A stretch of DNA of 5,271 nucleotides from contig JBKPRX010000028.1 in the NCBI GenBank assembly GCA_046734795.1, positions 1-5,271 on the forward strand, written 5' to 3'. Position numbers and translations under genes: made by a program. Of this stretch, positions 3,472 through 5,271 are shown piece after piece (within the stretch, counting starts at the first letter, position 1; each line of letters begins with the position of its first letter). The notes under the pieces were generated by a model. It worked only from the letters and a program-made list of their open reading frames with translations. It was not told the origin of the DNA and searched no databases. The DNA is from JBKPRX01 sp046734795. GTDB lineage: Bacteria > Actinomycetota > Thermoleophilia > Gaiellales > Gaiellaceae.

Positions 3472-5271
3472 ATGCGGATCAGCGTCAGCGCGAAGGCGTA
3501 CATGCTCCTCTCGAACGGCGCGATCGTTGCTGCGCTGGGCAGCGGTCTTGCGGTCGTCGGCGTCTTGGGCGGCGGCGTCGGGGAGGCGGGCGGCGGCGTG
3601 CTGCTCGCGCTTGGCTTCGTCGGAATGTTCCTTCATCGCCTCAGGCTGGCCCGGTTCTACGCGCGGGTGCTCGTCGGCCTTCGCGGAGGCGGTGCGCTTT
3701 TGGCGGGGACGGCGCGTGAGATCAGCGAAGCGACGAGACGAACGGCAGCGACGTCGGCGGAGCAAGCGGCGACGATGATGCAGACGGCTGCGACGGTCGA
3801 ACAGCTAGCAACGACCGCGCGCGCGATCGCCGACCGTGCGCGCACCGTCGCGAGTGCCTCCTCGCACACGGCGAAGACGATGCTGGCAACAGACGAAGCA
3901 GTCGAAGCGATCGCGCAGAGGTCGGTCGATCTCGGCAACCAGTCGCAGCGAATCCACGAGATCCTCGCGCTGATCAGCGAGATCGCCGAGCAGACGAACC
4001 TCCTCGCGCTCAATGCTGCGATCGAGGCCGCGCGCGCAGGCGATGCCGGCAAGGGTTTCGCCGTGGTCGCGGCCGAGATCCGCAAGCTGGCAGAGCGTTC
4101 GCTCGAATCGACGGAATCGATCCGGCTGATTGTCGAAGCCATCGACGAGGAGACGAATCGCACGATCCTCGCGACCGAGCACGGCGCTCGTCAGGCGCGT
4201 GAGGTCGTCGCGTTGCTCGAGCACGCCGATCCTTTGCTCGAAGAATCCGTCCGCGCGACCGAGCAGCAGGAGGGCGCCGCAGAGCAGGTTGCTGCGGCGA
4301 TCCTGCAGATCCGCGAGGCGGCGACGTCGCTCGTCGGGGAACAGGAGCGGTTGACCGCGAGCGCCGGCCGTGTCGGCTCGCTGGTCGACACGCTTCGCAC
4401 GCTCGAGGCTCAGCTCGGCGCCGGGGACGGCGCGAGCATCGACGGTGCCATCCGCCGCTCGGGCAACTTCTGGATCCGCGACGCGCGCGAAAGCGGAAGC
4501 TGTGTCGCGCTCGTCGTCGTCGCTGCGGCGCTGTTCGCCCTCGGCGGCGGGCTGCTCCCCGTACTGCTCGGCGCTGCGGGGCTCTCGCTCCTGCTGGCGA
4601 TCCGCTTCTACCGAGCGCGCTGGCTGTTCGAGCTCAGCAGCACCCTCCGCACAGGCGTCACTGACATCGCCTCGACCGTTACCGAGCTTCGTACGGCAGT
4701 TGCGACGAGCGGTGCTGCCGCCGCGCAGCAGTCGTCGGCGGTGGGCGAGATGACCGCGACGGTCGAGGAGCTTGCCGCGACTGCGGTGTCGATTGCCGAA
4801 GGCACTCGATCAGCGGCAGCGGCAGCGCAGGAGACCGAGGTGATGATGGCCGAGACCGACGAATCGGTCGCGGCAATCCGCGCGCGGGCACTCGAGCTCG
4901 GCAAGCGGGCCGTCGAGATCGGTGCCATCCTCCACCTGATCGGTGAGGTCTCCGAGCAGACGAACTTGCTGGCGCTGAACGCAGCGATCGAGGCGGCGCG
5001 CGCAGGCGAGGCCGGCAAGGGGTTCGCCGTCGTCGCCGGCGAGGTGCGCAACCTTGCAGAGCGGTCGCTGGAGGCGACCGAGTCGATCGCCGCGATCGTG
5101 ACGGCGATCCAGGAAGAGGCGCAGAAGATGATCTCCGCGGCGGACGAAGGCGTCGCACGGTCACGCGACGTCGCGGAGTTGATGGACCAGACGACGCCGA
5201 TGCTCGACGAATCGATCCACGCGACGGCGCAGCAGCAAGCGGCCGCAGCCCAAGTCGCCGCTGCGCTGTCG
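3472..5271 (+). CDS. Tandem methyl-accepting chemotaxis protein: two membrane-hairpin plus signalling-domain units in one chain (3' end beyond the window)
   Basis: This frame stays open for 600 codons to the window end, with no stop. It encodes a membrane chemoreceptor that should control CheA through CheW and so bias flagellar motion. Order: TM1 about 10-33, a Gly-rich loop of roughly eight residues, TM2 about 42-57, signalling domain 1 about 64-316, linker about 317-343, TM3 about 344-358, loop GGGLLP, TM4 about 364-379, signalling domain 2 from about 385 to past 600. Both domains carry the hairpin-tip motif: EQTNLLALNAAIEAARAG at 173-190 and again at 495-512, each followed by GKGFAVVA. The conserved Glu, Asn and Arg that contact CheA/CheW are present in both. 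Methylation-like pairs occur at Glu97-Gln98 and Gln265-Gln266, and at Gln419-Gln420 and Gln587-Gln588. There is no ectodomain and no room for a HAMP domain. ATG 3472 is chosen because starting at Met11 would cut into TM1. There is no Shine-Dalgarno, so a leaderless start is likely. Any C-terminal CheR/CheB tether, or a third unit, would lie outside the window. Confidence 0.88.
   Translation, partial: MRISVSAKAYMLLSNGAIVAALGSGLAVVGVLGGGVGEAGGGVLLALGFVGMFLHRLRLARFYARVLVGLRGGGALLAGTAREISEATRRTAATSAEQAATMMQTAATVEQLATTARAIADRARTVASASSHTAKTMLATDEAVEAIAQRSVDLGNQSQRIHEILALISEIAEQTNLLALNAAIEAARAGDAGKGFAVVAAEIRKLAERSLESTESIRLIVEAIDEETNRTILATEHGARQAREVVALLEHADPLLEESVRATEQQEGAAEQVAAAILQIREAATSLVGEQERLTASAGRVGSLVDTLRTLEAQLGAGDGASIDGAIRRSGNFWIRDARESGSCVALVVVAAALFALGGGLLPVLLGAAGLSLLLAIRFYRARWLFELSSTLRTGVTDIASTVTELRTAVATSGAAAAQQSSAVGEMTATVEELAATAVSIAEGTRSAAAAAQETEVMMAETDESVAAIRARALELGKRAVEIGAILHLIGEVSEQTNLLALNAAIEAARAGEAGKGFAVVAGEVRNLAERSLEATESIAAIVTAIQEEAQKMISAADEGVARSRDVAELMDQTTPMLDESIHATAQQQAAAAQVAAALS
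3739..4305 (+). repeat. Signalling-domain repeat, copy 1 of the tandem chemoreceptor
   Basis: Codons 90-278 align without any gap to codons 412-600 (offset 322 residues, 966 bases). By hand count about 97 of 172 residues compared (107-278) are identical. The closest DNA match is around the tip: 4021-4070 differs from 4987-5036 at only about four bases. Outside the tip the copies have diverged widely, so the duplication or fusion is old and the similarity is held by function rather than recent copying. Confidence 0.85.
4705..5271 (+). repeat. Signalling-domain repeat, copy 2 of the tandem chemoreceptor
   Basis: This is the partner of 3739-4305. After the tip it has the more canonical VVAGEVRNLAERS form, where copy 1 has VVAAEIRKLAERS. 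Conserved landmarks keep exact register: the Glu/Gln pairs, Pro254/Pro576, and the QVAAA run near the window end. The membrane-proximal landmark ARFYAR/IRFYRAR (Phe62 and Phe379) is offset by 317, so copy 2 has five extra residues between the membrane and the methylation region. The repeat is cut by the window end. Confidence 0.85.

Noticed and set aside
2500..3765. 421-codon open frame on the minus strand
   Set aside because: It lies opposite the binding-protein gene, has Arg/Glu/Leu-rich composition typical of antisense frames in GC-rich DNA, shows no recognisable motif, and crosses the intergenic hairpins.
3369..3778. Short + strand open frames over the intergenic region and receptor start
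   Set aside because: They are Arg/Ala-rich, start inside the hairpins or the receptor gene, and conflict with the chemoreceptor frame, which has clear membrane and signalling motifs.
3657..5164. Minus-strand and alternative + strand open frames across the receptor gene
   Set aside because: They mirror the repeated Ala/Glu/Ser codons of the signalling domains; no independent motif, and two of them are antisense echoes of the same repeat.
1..5271. CRISPR arrays, tRNA or rRNA genes, insertion sequences, attachment sites
   Set aside because: Nothing with the needed repeats, cloverleaf, transposase or inverted termini was seen; nearly all of the window is accounted for by five genes and short intergenic segments.

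Overview
This is a GC-rich stretch with every supported gene on the + strand. The protein sequences (actinobacterial-style osmoprotectant transporter proteins, the ECRTR...C signature of the binding protein, Ala/Arg-rich coding, GTGA/ATGA start-stop overlaps) suggest a high-GC actinomycete, perhaps of the class Thermoleophilia. That assignment is inference from family resemblance; no marker gene is present.

Layout. Bases 1-77 hold what may be the last codons of an upstream gene (TAA at 7-9) followed by a strong GC hairpin. Bases 78-3339 are a four-gene ABC importer operon of the glycine betaine/choline/proline (OpuC/ProVWX, 'quaternary amine transporter') type: an ATPase with one C-terminal CBS-like repeat, a permease joined by a GTGA overlap, a second permease joined by an ATGA overlap, and, after a 36-base gap with a strong Shine-Dalgarno, the secreted substrate-binding protein. 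The four proteins together form a complete importer: two different permeases make the channel, the ATPase dimer drives it, and the binding protein delivers the ligand. Bases 3340-3471 are intergenic. They hold overlapping hairpins that probably end the operon, then an exact match to the sigma-28 (FliA/WhiG) -10 consensus GCCGATAA just before the next start codon.

Bases 3472-5271 are the most interesting part: a 600-codon open frame that runs off the window end. It encodes an unusual methyl-accepting chemotaxis protein built from two complete tandem units, each a transmembrane hairpin with almost no external loop followed directly by a chemoreceptor signalling domain. The units align without gaps over 189 residues at an offset of 322. 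Both keep the CheA/CheW-binding tip motif and methylation-like Glu/Gln pairs, and neither has a ligand-binding ectodomain or room for a HAMP domain. One chain therefore contains the four membrane helices and two signalling hairpins that a normal receptor assembles only as a dimer. Its start has no Shine-Dalgarno, and the candidate promoter would begin transcription at or next to the ATG, so a leaderless, flagellar-regulon transcript is proposed.
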